From Theobroma cacao (Eukaryota > Streptophyta > Magnoliopsida > Malvales > Malvaceae), in assembly GCF_000208745.1 (NCBI RefSeq), contig NC_030854.1, positions 29,493,300 through 29,557,299 of the forward strand: 64,000 nucleotides of DNA, given 5' to 3'. Numbering within the stretch: position 1 is the first letter of the stretch; every line of letters starts with the position of its first letter. Shown here one piece after another: positions 1 to 12,821 of the stretch. The notes under the pieces were generated by a model. The model was not told the DNA's origin, did not search any database, and was given only the letters and a program-made list of their open reading frames with translations. Made by a program: the position numbers and the translations under genes.

Positions 1-3000
1 TTACTTGGACACCTCTGTGGTATTTTGTCCGGCTTTGCATGTATGTCTCCTTTGTTCTTGAAATTTATCTTTCCATCGTTGTGCTTTCTGCAAATCATGC
101 AATGAACTTGGTTGAAACTTGAAATTTATTTATGGTTGTCAACTTTTTCAGATACCTATGGCTTATTCAACTTCCTTATACCTGGACCATCCTTTTATTC
201 TGCCATTGAGTCCTCATCTTGGCTTGTAAGTACTTTGATGGAACTGGCTGGTGATAGCAATTGATTTTCCTTTCCCATGCTTTTTAACTTGTTTCTGCAT
301 TTGGCTTTTTAATTGGATCAATATCTCATTAGTCATATCTGTCAAATGATGTGCTTTTCAACTCAGTGTTGGAACTGATATTAGCTTGCTAATGGTCAAT
401 GACTATATCCTTTACTAGGTTGCCGATTGCTTTGTATTATTAACCTTAACAGGTGTATGTGTTGTCTTAGTGAACCTTGCATGTTTCCCCCACTTGGGAT
501 TATTGATGTTTCATCAAGATCTTACGACTTTACATTTTTAGCAACTTACTTTGTGGCACATACATGCACTAAAATGATTGTTACAAACTTGCTAGTTTAG
601 TTCTGTATATTTAGTCATCTTTATATAAGAAGAAATCATTTTATTTTAATAAATCAGTAGTAGATATGGCTAAATTTATAATATCAGCAAGAGTTATGTA
701 ATGGAGCTACTGTACTATGTGAGCATGCATTTATGCCTGTATGCATGTGCAATCTCTGTCAAAGAAGCCTTGTATTGCAATTTATTGGAGTTTGTTACTC
801 AAATCCTTTTCACCATCTGATTGGTAGTCAAATGTCACAGCCCTCTATATTTTTCTATCATTATCTTTCCTGGTCCCTATAAAATTATTCAAAGCCATCT
901 TGATAATAAAAATTACTTTCTAGTATGTTCCTTTTTTTTTTGGCATATTCTAGTGTGTTCCTTTACCAAGATAATATGGGCTTTTTCGTCAATTCTTGTT
1001 TTTTTAGATAATTTTTCTTTCTTTTCCTTTTTATTCTTAAATTCAGAAATAGTGAAAATTTAAGATGGGTCACCAGTAGGGAATTATGAAATGTTAATTA
1101 TTTTTCCTTGTTAGATGATCATGTGCAACACCACTTAGATAGTTACAAAAATATGATGACTGGAATATGTACATCTTTCTTTCACAAATGATTTTATGAT
1201 TGATATAATCTAAGGCTGTACAATCTTCCAGGCCAGCTGTGTGAGGCGACCTAAATTTATTTTGTGCAGTGGTGGCAATACTTCAGCCTACATCCCCACT
1301 TTCTCGGGTCAAACTTCACCCTTCAGGTATATTTTTCTTACCTTGATTAAATCTGCTTTTCCTTACCTCTAGTGGGATCTTTATCTGATGATTTTTGTTA
1401 AACAGGGGATTATTTTCTGGAAACATTTGGAGAAACTTGTCTTCATGGATGCCACAGAGAGAGACAGCTGCTCAGGTTTTGAGCCAATAACCATTGGATG
1501 ATTTTTTATATTTTTCTTTTTCGAGGCCAAGAACTTTGTGCTCTATAAAATATTTTCGTGCTATAGTTGCCTTAAGTTTTAACCCAAGCAGTGCCTGTCT
1601 TTTGCCATGTGCCTGGCAGTTTTGGCTATTTTAGATGAAAATAATCTTTTATTTCTCTTTTGTGGGGCTAAAAACCATGCTTTCGTTGGAATGAATACCT
1701 TTAAGCATGTATGGTGAAATCATTTCACATTAGAAGACAACGTTGAAAAAAATAAAACAACAATCTTGTGTTCCTGATTTATTTTTGTGCTTAATCTTGA
1801 CTGTGGCTTCCTTGAACCCTATGGCCTCAAAAGCCTGGTCAAAGATAAATTGATGTGATCCATCTCAATAACATGCAGTCTACACAAGATGATGTCAGAT
1901 TTCCTGGGAGAGGGAGAACACTTGGTTCTGGTCAAAATACTGCTGTAAATTCTGATTCAAACCTACAAGCTAGACTTTTGGATAATAGTAGCCCCAACAA
2001 TCCATCAGATATTGCAGCAGCTGGGGCAGGGCAGAGGCTTTCAAATGAAAGGTATCAGGAAGTGTTTTTCATTTTGCTTTTCAGTTTGGCTTTAGTGATA
2101 GTGTCTTATCTTTTTTTTCTTTTATTCTCTTTGGTTTGAAAGTTTGCCAATATGAATCTGGCTTCTGTCATGCACTTCTGGTGTAGAAATCTTACCCACC
2201 ATCCCAGCAACTTGATATGGTGGTAGTAATATCTTTTAGTTATAAGATCTTATTGGGTCTTTTAAACATCCCCAAACCCCATCTCTCCACTAGTGGCCTT
2301 GCCTAAGAAGCAGCTGTTCGAACATAATTTGCTGTTTATTGTGGCAATGGGCCTTGTTCTGTTTGTTTTAACATGTTTTTTTAATATTTTATAGAAGCTT
2401 AATGTAACTCCACTGAGTTTATAAATGATTGTTACGTCTAGAAGTTTTTCTGTTAATAAGCCTTGTTTTGATAAGCATTACAATCTTTTACTTTAGATCT
2501 GTGATTGTGCTGTTCTATGTTACCTGCAGTTTTTCTGAATTTGACTTTTAGGCATGCTTTCTAAACATTATGGCTGTTTTGTGGTTTAAAAATATTTAGA
2601 TTGAAATTTTCCAATTCTGAAGTTTGTTGCATGTGAATCTTTTACAACTTCCATTGGTTTAAATTTGATAGATATTAAATTGCAATGAACAAAAATATAG
2701 TGCTAAATCTGTGTTGATTTCATATTTTAGGCTGCTCTTGTTGGATGTAATCAAGTTTGTCTTTGTACTTTTCTATATGATTGAAATGGCATTTCATGTT
2801 TCCTGTTGATCTTTCAGGCGGTCACCGGTGAATAACGTAGTTGCAGCCACTGCTGGAGGTCCTCCACTTGCTCAGGTTTCTTTCTGTTATTTGAGAATTA
2901 TTTTTTTTTCTGCTTAGAATTTGTTTTACAATTAATAAGTTCCTTAATCAATTCTTTGGTTTTCATGTGCACCAGATGCAACAGGGTTCAATTTCTTATG

Positions 3001-3579
3001 AGGAACAGATCCAGAAACTTGTATCGATGGGTTTTGAAAGGGTAAAAGTTAGATCCCGTTTATTTTGAACGTTTTATAATTGTGTTTGAAGATGTATCCC
3101 GCCTATATTTTGTATGTTCATAATTGTATCTTGATGTTTGATTTACTTGACTTTCATGGCTGCCTATAGAATTTGTGCAGCATATCCATAGATTACTTTC
3201 TCGAGGATCATAATGCAGTAGTTATTTAGTAATCATGTGATGGCTGACATATACTACAATACTTGCTTATCAAATTAAGCTGGTGCCTGCAAGCATAAGT
3301 TAATGCACATGGACACACTCAAATCAGCACCATCATACCAATGCATACACTCTTGCATGCAAACACTTACATTTTAGGGAGGGGAGTAATGGAAAACGCC
3401 TTTGGACTGTTTCAGACACAAGTAGAAGTTGCAATCGCAGCTGCTGATGGAGATCTTAACGTGGCTGTGGAAATTCTTATGAGCCAGCAGGTAAGTGCTT
3501 GAGAGCTTTCAGTCTTTTCAAGTGTTTGATCTTTCATGTTCTGATCCTGGGGATTATGGTGATTTTGCTACAGGGCTGA
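1..3579 (+). CDS. RBL15: Rhomboid-like protein with C-terminal UBA domain (RBL15 type), 3' part
   Basis: Partial gene whose 5' end lies outside the window. Exons read as 1-40, 152-225, 1232-1326, 1406-1475, 1879-2051, 2818-2875, 2976-3041, 3416-3490 and 3574-3579, giving 218 residues in one continuous frame. The first exon carries GHLCGILSG, the last rhomboid membrane helix with the catalytic-type His in an HxxGxxxG motif. A Ser/Asn/Gly-rich linker follows. The C-terminus is a UBA domain (SYEEQIQKLVSMGFER, then an Ala-rich helix ending in ILMSQQ). The family is intramembrane serine proteases; the UBA domain binds ubiquitin, so a role in membrane protein turnover is inferred. The catalytic Ser region is not in view. 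The last exon codes only Gly-stop after a GTAAGT donor at 3491; reading through that donor would end at 3502 with Val-Ser-Ala instead. Confidence 0.85.
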
Positions 3580-4663
3580 CCTGCAAAGATGTTATCTCTT
3601 ATCAACTTTTAAACAAGCATCCCTCAAGCTTAATTCAAGCAGCCTACTTCCTGCGCCTTCATGTCCATATCGTTTTCGGTCTTGTGGGTACTGTATAGCA
3701 TTTCTGACAGAAGCCAACAAAGCGAAGAAAGAAATATCTCGAACAGGAGCAATTGTACTAACTTCTGTCTGAAGCTTTCTTAACCTGATTGAGCAATACA
3801 TATAACTCTTTACTGAAATCACAGCCTTTGTGTTCATAAATTTTTCCAGATTTATACATTTTCTTCATTACCCTAAATTTGTGTTCATAAACCTACTCTT
3901 TACATCTTTTTTATTCTATCCAGTCCATCCCAAAGTGAAAGGAAAACACTCATTCAACCTAAATTAATGATTTTATACATAATTTCATGTCTAATTTCTC
4001 TCTATTTTATATTAGTTTATGCCTAACCTTTTTTTTCCTCTATTTTTCATTTTTCGTACCAAACACAAAGAAGAAATTTTTATATATAATTTTTATGCCT
4101 AGCCTCTGTTTTGCCCTCTAATTTTTCATTTTTCATACCAAATATAATTTTTTTCCTTCCTACCGGACTTAGTGTTAAACGTTTGCCATGGTCAAGGAAA
4201 ATCTATTAGCAATGAACAAATATCAGAATTCAATTTCTATTGCACTCAGCCTTAACTGCTGCACTGGCAAATTCGGTATTACAAGGTTCTGATGAACAAA
4301 CAAGAGCTGCCTTATGGTTTCATAATCATGCCAATGCACAAACTCATTTGAAAAAAAAAAAAATAAAAAACAATGAAAAATGGACTGATTGTTACAGGTT
4401 AGAGAGTCTAAATGTGTTATATGCTGGAAATTTCACATTCTGGTTGGAATGTATTCCTTCTACCAATCTTGACTAGCTTCAGTCTTTCAAGAGTAATTGA
4501 ACCTCAGCACCAAAATTTGAGATGGTACTCTTTTAAACTTGGAGTTCCATGAGGCAAGGATAGATGACTACAGAAAAAGGCTGCACGTTGCAGGAGACAT
4601 CTTAAGATTCTGCCTTGATTCTTCATAGAGCAGGTCAGTGACAGCTTAATCCTAACTCCACCT
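3580..4663. other. Intergenic, convergent 3' ends
   Basis: The 3' flank of the rhomboid-like gene (+) and of the zinc-knuckle gene (-). It presumably holds both 3' UTRs. There is an A-run near 4350 and no coding pattern or repeat that I recognise. Confidence 0.5.
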
Positions 4664-7600
4664 TTATTGATCAACATTGATTATTAGTCTTTCTTGTATT
4701 TCGTCCTTGGCATCATTCTGTGGCTCACAAAGACTAGGAGGTGCTGAACTAGATCCCAGTGATCTTCTCATTTCGGTCTGAACTCTCCTAGCGCGCTGCA
4801 AATGATACGTTGAGAACAGTTCCTTTTCATCATTTAACGTGCAGAAATGAACTGTTTCTTTGTTTGCATGAGTATTTTGAAGCATCTATGAACATGCAAA
4901 CAAGGCGCGTGCGCTCGCACACACAAACACACAGAGAAATCAACTTCAGGTTCTTTAAAACAAACCTTCCTAGAAAGAGTGCAAGTTCGTGCAAAATGAC
5001 CTTCCTCTCTGCACCTGTGGCATAAAGCAGGGGCGTTTGAGCCTCTAGCAACTTTGGGAAACTTTGTGCATTCCTAGCAGAATAACCACCATAAGATACA
5101 ATAAACATGGACACATACATAAATTAAACCATAAACGAGTAGACAAATATGACTTACCGATCCCAAATGGCCAGTCTGGCCACAATTGTAGCAGGAAACT
5201 TCAGCTGGACTCGTATCTAGAACGTTGACACAGCTGAGATGACCAAAACCATTGCACACGTAACACTGAATTCTCTGCTCGCAACAGAATAATTATCATT
5301 ATCGATCAGGCTGCAAGAATCACTTGCAATTTGGATTTCCAGTTCTCATTTATATATCAGGTGTGGGGCTGATGAGGCATATCTCAATGGCAAAGAAGAA
5401 GCCCTGGAATGGACAGGTCCCACGTTCAAGTCTTACATGTGTTGATTTCGTCCAACATTATATTGTTTTTTCCAGTTATATGCCAGTTTGTTGGTTTGTT
5501 AATTGGTTCCGATTGTGAGAGACAATAGTAATGTCATCTTATAAAACAAAATCAGGCATGAGAAAATAAAGCATTTGGCTCAATGGTATGTGCCCCTGCT
5601 CAAAGAGGCCCTTTCCCAAATGAAAAAGAAAATAAGAGGTTAGCCAAAACAGAGAGAAAGGGGTTACTGAAAGCATTAACAAATAAGGAAGACCTTGAGA
5701 TCATCAGGAGAATAGTCGCCTCCACATGAGAACATATCATGTCCTGAATCCCCACATCTTAAACAAATAATATAAGTCAAATTGTTTTCATCCTGTTTCT
5801 CTTGACAATTGGCTTGGTGACCTCTTCCCTGCAGACAAAGCAAAATAAGCCCTGTTGAAATATCAAGCTTCCATCCTTTACAAATAAAGTAAGTCAAAGA
5901 AAACCTCATAAAATTGGACATCATGTACCAAGATTCAATAGGGAAAGCTCTGTGAGAGAAAAAAAAAAAAGTTAAAAGAGAAAAATAGTATGCTAATATA
6001 CTAATGTAAAAATATGAACACTATTGCTTCTGCCACCAAAGATCCTCTCTGGAAGCAACAATTAGATTTCAAGCTTATTGTGTCAACCCAGAGATCTCAT
6101 TAGATAACACTTGTTAAAGCAACTAAGCATATAACTTTATCATGGGTAGTACTCAGGCTTAGATGCCAATTTGGAAACTGAGAATTTGAAAAGTAAAACT
6201 GCTCCCAGTTTATCTAAATTATCTCTTGTTGATCATATCTATAAAATTTACCATTATAGAGTTGTAACATCTACAAATCATCAATTCTTATATTGGTTCT
6301 TGATGTTATCAGACTAGACTGAAAGGTGGGACATTGGAAGTACTAACAAATTCTTCTAACACCAAATTATTCTTGTTGATAGACTATAGTGTTCATTTTA
6401 TTAAAGTGATTGGGATTTTTAAGAATCCTATCAAAAGCTGTATGCAATGCTTCATTTTAATAATGAGATGGGGATGTAAAACCTGTACGCAATGCTTCCC
6501 ATTGTGCTGAAGACTCCCGCAGAGGAAGCATGGTTTCAATCGCTTTTGTACTGTACAGTTTGCTGCTGCTGCAGGATGATCTTCTCCACAACTGAAACTC
6601 CTGGCCCAGAAGCCGTTTGGAGAATCAAAGTATCTTGGTTTCCGCTAGAAAAGTAATGCACAATCAAATAAGAACTTATCAATTTATCACGACAGAAAAA
6701 CGTCTTCCAAAGCTGCATTTTAGTACACTTTCATGACACCAAACATTTTAAAGCAGTATTTGAATACAGATCCTCAACTCACAAGAAGCCTCCGTAGAAC
6801 AGTGTTCTGAGCTGGTTCTGTTTCAGGTGATTTTACAGTTTCTACACATTTAGCATTCTCTGCATGTATTTCTCTCTTTCCCACATCCACCTAAATGCAC
6901 AGCAATCCCACGTATCATCTTGATAAATAGAAAGCTCCACCTTTTTCATCATTTCTATTCCTAAGAAGAGACTGATGCAAAAGAGCTTGCAAATAGCAAA
7001 AAAAAAATGTAACAGACATCTGAAAATAATAATTTTTAATATGAAATCCATGATGATCACTCCGTTAAACCCAAATACAAAAGATGCAGCTATTAGAACA
7101 GCGAATCTTGTAAATATAAGACTCACCAATACTGTTTAAAAGCTAATATACTTACAGTTTCTTCTGCTACAACGGTCTTTAGCTCATTTCTCCACACTGT
7201 CTTACTGTCCTTATTTATTGTAGCCTCCACTGACAGCATTTTTCCAGTGCTTTTTTTGGAGCTAATATTTGAGATCAAGTTACCGTCCTCTGGAGATGAG
7301 GAAAAAAGACCAAAGACATCCTTAGAGCCAGCTTCATCACCATTGCCTCCAGTTCTACTTTTCACTGCTTGTACAGTTGCTATCATCTTGCTTTCCTTAA
7401 CAGCAGTATCAACCTGAAGCCCAATTTACAAAAGTTTTAATTATAACCGAGATTGGTCCACTAAGGATAATATAATGTTGGTTCAATCCATTCTTAAATT
7501 CTACACGTCCAATCTGAAATAAACAAGATAATATCAAGAATCCATCAAATGGATACAAAAAAGATTAACTAAAAAAGAAGAAGACGAGCTGAAACTGACA

Positions 7601-8245
7601 GCAGGCTTCTGTGGTACATCAGTGGCTGGTATTTCAATCAAATCCATTTTTGATACTTCCACTGTTCTCACAGCTTCATCTCTGCCAGCCTGCTCTGTAT
7701 CAATTGCAGGCTTTCCTGCATCCACCTGAATTCCATCAAATAAGTATTAATGAAAGCTGAACAATCCTTAACAAGACTCAACGAAAAGGAGGAAAGAAGG
7801 ATAAGAGACTTGATTCAGATAGAGTAAATGCAAACTCCATTAGAAACAAGACAAGCTAAAATCTTCTTCAGTTCCCATAATTTTCCTTTCTTTTTTACTC
7901 ATTCTTTACCAAAAAGCAATTGAAAAGAAAAATAGGATTCAAGAACAACTTATGCACATATCTTTCAGCCCAGGGAGAGAGAAAGAGAGAGAAACAGAGA
8001 GGCACACATACAAGAAGTGGGTGCTGAGCATGTTTGTTCTTCTTTCTTTTTCTCTTTCTCTTTCTTCTTCTCTTCCTTCTTTGGACAGTAGCTTCTCCTT
8101 CAATCACAGCTCTAAAATTATCAAAGCCACTCAGATCAGAAATCATTCCATACTCTTCAACTTTGGATCTCCAATGACCACTTTCTCTTCTCTTTACTAC
8201 TGCTGCTGCTTCAGCTTCATTTCTTGTTGGTATGGGTCTTTCCAT
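4664..8245 (-). CDS. CCHC zinc-knuckle protein, nine exons
   Basis: Exons in coding order: 8012-8245, 7600-7725, 7156-7413, 6783-6890, 6483-6644, 5694-5828, 5158-5274, 4966-5073, 4664-4795, giving 459 residues. Exon 1 ends in a very basic stretch (RRKRRRKRKRKRKK), a likely nuclear or nucleolar signal; exons 2-4 code an acidic/Ser-rich linker. The rest is a string of retroviral-type zinc knuckles, as in plant proteins of the AT3G43590 type, thought to bind RNA or ssDNA. Intact CCHC units are CFLCGSLQHNGKHC, CLRCGDSGHDMFSC, CYNCGQTGHLGSEC and CHRCREEGHFARTC, plus a short-spaced CYVCNGFGHLSC. The first knuckle is degenerate (Ser in place of the first Cys, wrong spacing). The third has lost its first two Cys because of a one-base frame slip near 5830. 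Every exon length is a multiple of three. The start is the first ATG before the basic exon. Function is inferred from family only; reduced constraint is possible. Confidence 0.8.
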
Positions 8246-9049
8246 GTTGGGTTAGTTCTCCAATGTTCACTTGCTCTGGTTTCCCTTCTTATTGTCTCTC
8301 CTCAAAACATATGCAGAAACTATAGTCTATAGGTGCTCCGCCTTAGCTCTGCGTTTCCATTTTTGTTCGATGGTAATTTATGTTTCTCTTTCCGTTTTTA
8401 ACCACCCCTTTTGTCTCTAGCAAGTATGTCTGCTTTGATTTTTTTTTTTGTCAATTTTAATTTTTGAGTCAAATTATTTTAAATTTTTTATCTAATAAAT
8501 ATATATTTTAAAATTGCTTTACTAAAAAAAATTAATGGATTTTTTTTAAAATTAAAAAATGATCATTTTAAATATAAAATAAAAGTAAGATATGTTATTT
8601 ATGAAAAAAAAAGAAATTTAGACTCAATATATAATTTTAAAAATTGAATGAGAATAATTTATTAATGAAAAAAATAATTATTAAAACAATATTTTAATAA
8701 TTGCGAGTATCAAGTATGATTACTATATGAATTCCGACATAATGAATAATAGTTGTTTCTGTACAATAACCTTATACCTTGGAAATGTCAACTTGAATGG
8801 GTCCTTATTATGAGATTAGAACCTTTTCCATCAAAATGCTGCAAATCTTCCCATTTTCATTGGCATATAACATGCTCCTCGTTGAATTTTCATTGCACTG
8901 TCCTTAAAAAAAAACATATAAATAATTATAATTTAAAATTTTATTTTAAATATATAACATACATTATAAGTAACAGTAACAGATGATTTTTTGTCACGAT
9001 ACATTAAGATTTAATCTTTTATCATTTTTGATTCGAGTAAATATTTAAA
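8246..9049. other. 5' flank of zinc-knuckle gene, AT-rich
   Basis: Upstream region of the minus-strand zinc-knuckle gene, ending at the copia target duplication. The part nearest the gene (8250-8440) is ordinary promoter-like sequence. 8430-8650 is very AT-rich and resembles the interior of the MITE at 53860-54101. I see no coding sequence. Confidence 0.5.
8430..8650. repeat. Degenerate relative of a Stowaway-type MITE
   Basis: The order of short blocks matches the MITE at 53860-54101: a GTCAAATTATTTTAAAT-like stretch, a TAATGGAT segment before a T/A-run, an AAATGATCATTT block, then AAAATAAAA and a GACTC block near the end. The terminal inverted repeats are not recognisable, so this is a decayed copy or a related element in the promoter of the zinc-knuckle gene. 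Confidence 0.4.
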
Positions 9050-9054
9050 TATAT
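9050..9054. other. Target site duplication (left), TATAT
   Basis: TATAT directly before the left LTR. The same five bases follow the right LTR at 14151-14155. A 5-bp duplication is standard for copia integrase. Confidence 0.85.
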
Positions 9055-9269
9055 TGACAGAGCACAGAGTAAAGGAAGCATGGCGCAGAGAATTTGGAAG
9101 GGAAGCTTAATCGATATTCCCTTTTTACTCATCTAACAGGAATATGTACAATATTCTGGTGTTTATGTACTAGTACCAGAAGTTAAACATATTTACATAA
9201 ATGCCACTAATATAACTAATCACTATTATTAACAGTAAACATAATACTAATCTCTATCAATCTCTATTA
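9055..9269 (-). repeat. Copia 3' LTR (left on the plus strand)
   Basis: 215 bp, matching 13936-14150 at 210 positions with no indel. On the plus strand it begins TGACAGAG and ends CTCTATTA, so one terminus is TA rather than the usual TG on the element strand. The pol stop codon (TAA) is the first three bases of this LTR on the element strand. Confidence 0.93.
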
Positions 9270-10793
9270 CCCCTCCTCAAGTGGAGCATGGATATCATCT
9301 ATGCTCAGCTTGCTCTTCAAGAACTGAAACTGAGAAGGTTGCAATGCCTTGGTAAAAAGATCTGCAACTTGATCTTTGGTGCCAACATGTTGTGGATTAA
9401 TAGTCCCATTCAGCACTTTGTCTCGTATGAAGTGGCAGTCAATCTCAATGTGCTTGGTTCTTTCATGAATAGTAGGATTTTTGCATATATAGATGGCTGA
9501 TAAATTGTCATAGTACATAATCACAGAATCCTTGTGTTCAATGCCAAAATCATGCAATAAATATATGAGCCACAATACCTCACAGCATGCTGAAGCCATT
9601 GCCCGGTATTCTGCTTCTGTGGAACTTCGAGCAACAACAGACTGTTTCTTTGATTTCCAGCTGATAATAGAGCTTCCAAGGAACACTCCAAAACCAGATA
9701 TAGACCTCCTGGAATCCTTGCATCCTGCCCAATCACTGTTTGTATAAACTTGTAGTTGCAAACTAGATTTTGCTGATAATAGGATTCCCTGCCTTGGAGC
9801 TGATTTTAAATATCTCAAAACTTTATATGCAGCTTGTAAATGTGTGACTTTAGGCTTGTCCATAAATTGAGAGAGACATTGCACTGCGAAAGAGATGTCA
9901 GGTATTGTGAAGGTTAGATAAAGAAGTCTACCAACAAGTTTCCTGTAAGTTGTGGCATCTTTCAATAATTTTGCATCATCATCCTTTGTCAACTTACTAT
10001 TATAATCTATGGGAGTAGTAGTAGGCTTGGCACCTAGAAATCCACATTCATTAATCAAATCTAATGTGTACTTGCGTTGGCATATGAAAATTCCTTTTTC
10101 TGATTTGGAAATTTCCAAACCTAGGAAATATCTTGGTGTCCCAAGATCCTTTAGCTTGAATTTGGATTTGAGAAATTCTTTTACCTCTGCTGAAGCAGCT
10201 AATGATGTACTCCCAATTACTATATCATCCACATACACTAATAAAGCAATGAAATCCCCTTTGTTAGTAGTTTTGGTAAACAATGAATAATCGCTCTTGG
10301 ATTGTTGAAAGCCAAAACTAATCAAAGAATCTGTGAATTTTGAATTCCATTGCCTGGAGGCTTGTTTAAGACCATATAATGACTTCTTCAACTTGCACAC
10401 AAGCTTACAATTATCTGGACATTTATCCTTTGCTTCATATCCTTGCGACAGATCCATGTACACAGTCTCATCTAGTTTCCCATTTAGGAAGGCATTATTG
10501 ATGTCTAATTGACACAGATGCCAAGCTTTAACTGCTGCTAATGCAAAGAATGTCCGCACTGTTGTTTGCTTGGCTACTGGACTAAAGGTTTCAGTATAAT
10601 CAAAACCTTTCACTTGATTATATCCCTTAGCCACCAGTCGTGCCTTATATCTCTCAATAGTTCCATCTGCATTTAATTTCACCTTATACACCCACTTGCA
10701 ACCAACAGTATGTGCATTATCAGGCAAAGGCACTACAGACCAAGTTTCATTCTCTTCCAAGGCCTCAATTTCAGATTTCATGGCATTTCTCCA
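9267..10793 (-). pseudogene. Copia pol segment: reverse transcriptase and RNase H
   Basis: About 508 codons open from just after the in-frame stop at 10794-10796 to the TAA at 9267-9269. The start of the RT domain is seen as TWSVVPLP and GCKWVYKVK. The catalytic motif YVDDIVIGS is coded at about 10210-10235 (YVDD at 10224-10235). RNase H follows with STEAEYRAM and the tail motif KHIEIDCHFIRD. This stretch is the best preserved part of the element. It belongs to the same polyprotein as the upstream gag-protease-integrase segments but is separated from them by the stop, so it is not translated as part of the full product. Confidence 0.9.
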
Positions 10794-11936
10794 TTAATCA
10801 TACAGAACAGCTTGTCGATAGCTATATGGTTCAGGAATATGGCTAAGTGAGGTTGTAAAGGCCTTGAAGGAAGGAGAGAGTCTTTGTGAAGAAATATGAT
10901 TAACAATAGGGTAATGAGAAACATTATTAGTATGGTTAGGAAAATCACAATGATAAACATCTAAGTATTTCGGTTTTTGTCTTATTCTTGTACTTTTCCT
11001 AGGTTGAGATGAACAATTGGGATTAGTTTCAAGAATGGATGAATTTGGTGAAAAGGATAGACTGTCATCAACATTACCTTGTTGTGAATTGCTGTTTATG
11101 GCAGTAGAATCAGTGGAGGAAATGGGAGGTAAAAATGAATTTGGATAAGTGGTCGTTGAAGAGGAAGGTATATTTTGGTATGAGCATGATGGGGCTGTGT
11201 TGGTATTAGAAAAAAAAGAGAAGTTATTATTATTGTCCAGAAATAAGTCTTTTAGATCAGCATGAGGATTTTTAGTTTGAAAGGGAAAAATATGCTCATA
11301 GAAAACAACATCCCTGGAATTAAAAAACTGACGTGTACCCAGATCATATAGCTTATATCCTTTAATTCCAATAGGGTACCCAATAAACACACACTTTCTA
11401 GCTCTCGGGTCAAACTTTCTTCTATGTTGTGCTAGAGTGGATGCAAAACATAATGAACCAAATACCCTTAAATGACTATATGAAGGTAATTTATTAAATA
11501 AAAGTTCATATGGGGTCTTGTTTTTGAGAATTGGAGATGGTATTCTATTTATGAGATGAGATGCAACTAATATTGAATCACCCCAAAACTGTATAGGCAT
11601 GGAAGCTTGAAACATTAATGCTCTAGCAACATTTAGCAAATGCTGATGTTTCCTTTCAACAACCCCATTTTGTTGGGGTGTATCCACACATGATAGTTGG
11701 TGTATTATGCCCTTTGAAGAGAAAAATTCCAAGAGATTAAACTCAGGTGCATTGTCTGATCGGACTTGTTTTATTTTGTGATTAAATTGTGTGTCAATCA
11801 TGTTGTAAAAACTTGGCAATATAGTGACAACTTCTGACTTATTTTTCAGAAGAAAAGTCCATGTGAATCTACTATAATCATCAACTATGGTAAGGAAAAA
11901 TCTGTAACCTTTAAAATCAGTAATATAGTATGGACC
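10794..11936 (-). pseudogene. Copia integrase core and linker segment
   Basis: An open stretch between the in-frame stops at 11937-11939 and 10794-10796. It carries the catalytic core of a copia integrase: a VDDYSR region, a RSDNAPEF block with the second acidic residue, and the [12 protein letters not shown] block with the catalytic Glu. A GKxxP-like C-terminal part and a Ser/Asn-rich linker lead into RT. The zinc-binding N-terminus of the integrase lies in the next segment upstream, beyond the stop. Confidence 0.88.
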
Positions 11937-12821
11937 TCAAATGTCCATATGAATTAATTCAAAACAACAAACACTGGATTTTTCATGTAAAGAAAATTGA
12001 AGTCTCTTTTGCTTTGCAAGGTGACAATATTCACAAACTGTATCTTTAGGAACATTTACATCAGAACAAAACTGTTTGATTAACTGATAACCTATTTGAT
12101 GAAGGATGTCCCAATCGGAAATGCCATAGATCAAAGTTTTTGGGAGCTTTGTTACAACTGACATTAAAGACATTGAAACTACTATTAACCAAAGCATTTG
12201 AGACAGTTTTTGAAATTTGCTGAGGAGAAGAGTTGAAAGCAGAATCTTCAGGGGCATAATTCTCAACTGTGGTGGCAGGAAACTGGCTTTGCAATATATA
12301 TAGGCCTGCTTTAGTCTTAGCAAGACCAGTCATTCTCAGTGAATTCGTGTCCTGAATTTGACAATCATTATCAGTAAATTTCAAATGATATGTCTTAGAC
12401 TTTGTAAGCCTACTCACTGAGATTAATTTAAATCTAAAAGCTGGTACACATAACACATCATGCAAAATAAACATGGTGACAATTTAACTGTTCCTACATG
12501 AGACACAACAGCTTTTGTATCATTAGGCATCTGAACATAAACATCTTTAACAACTTTAAAACACACAAATGGTTTTAAAGAACATGTTATATGATCTGTT
12601 GCACCAGAATCAACAATCCAGGTATGATAATTAAACATAGTAATGGGCTTAACTGAAGATAAATGTTGTAATGAGGAAAGATTTGAGGCTAAGATTGTAC
12701 CTGCCATTGCAGAATTCACAATTGAAGGATTATGTTGAGGAAAGTCCATCTCACGGTTGTTACCTGAAGGTGGATTATCAACTAAATTTGTTCCCTGATC
12801 ACTAAGTAACACCATGAGTTT
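11937..12821 (-). pseudogene. Copia protease and GAG-pre-integrase segment, frame-broken
   Basis: The protease active-site motif DSGATDH is coded near 12590-12611. The reading frame changes once near 12480, just after the protease, and again near 12090, inside the integrase zinc-finger region. There the two halves (WHFRLGHPS in one frame, CEYCHLAKQ in the next) lie in different frames. It ends at an in-frame TGA at 11937-11939. The breaks are described only as they stand. Confidence 0.85.

Noticed and set aside
5375..5440. A-box-like TCTCAATGG and B-box-like GTTCAAGTC in an intron of the zinc-knuckle gene; a similar A box near 5575
   Set aside because: Suggestive of a SINE but no tail or target duplication, so not listed as a feature.
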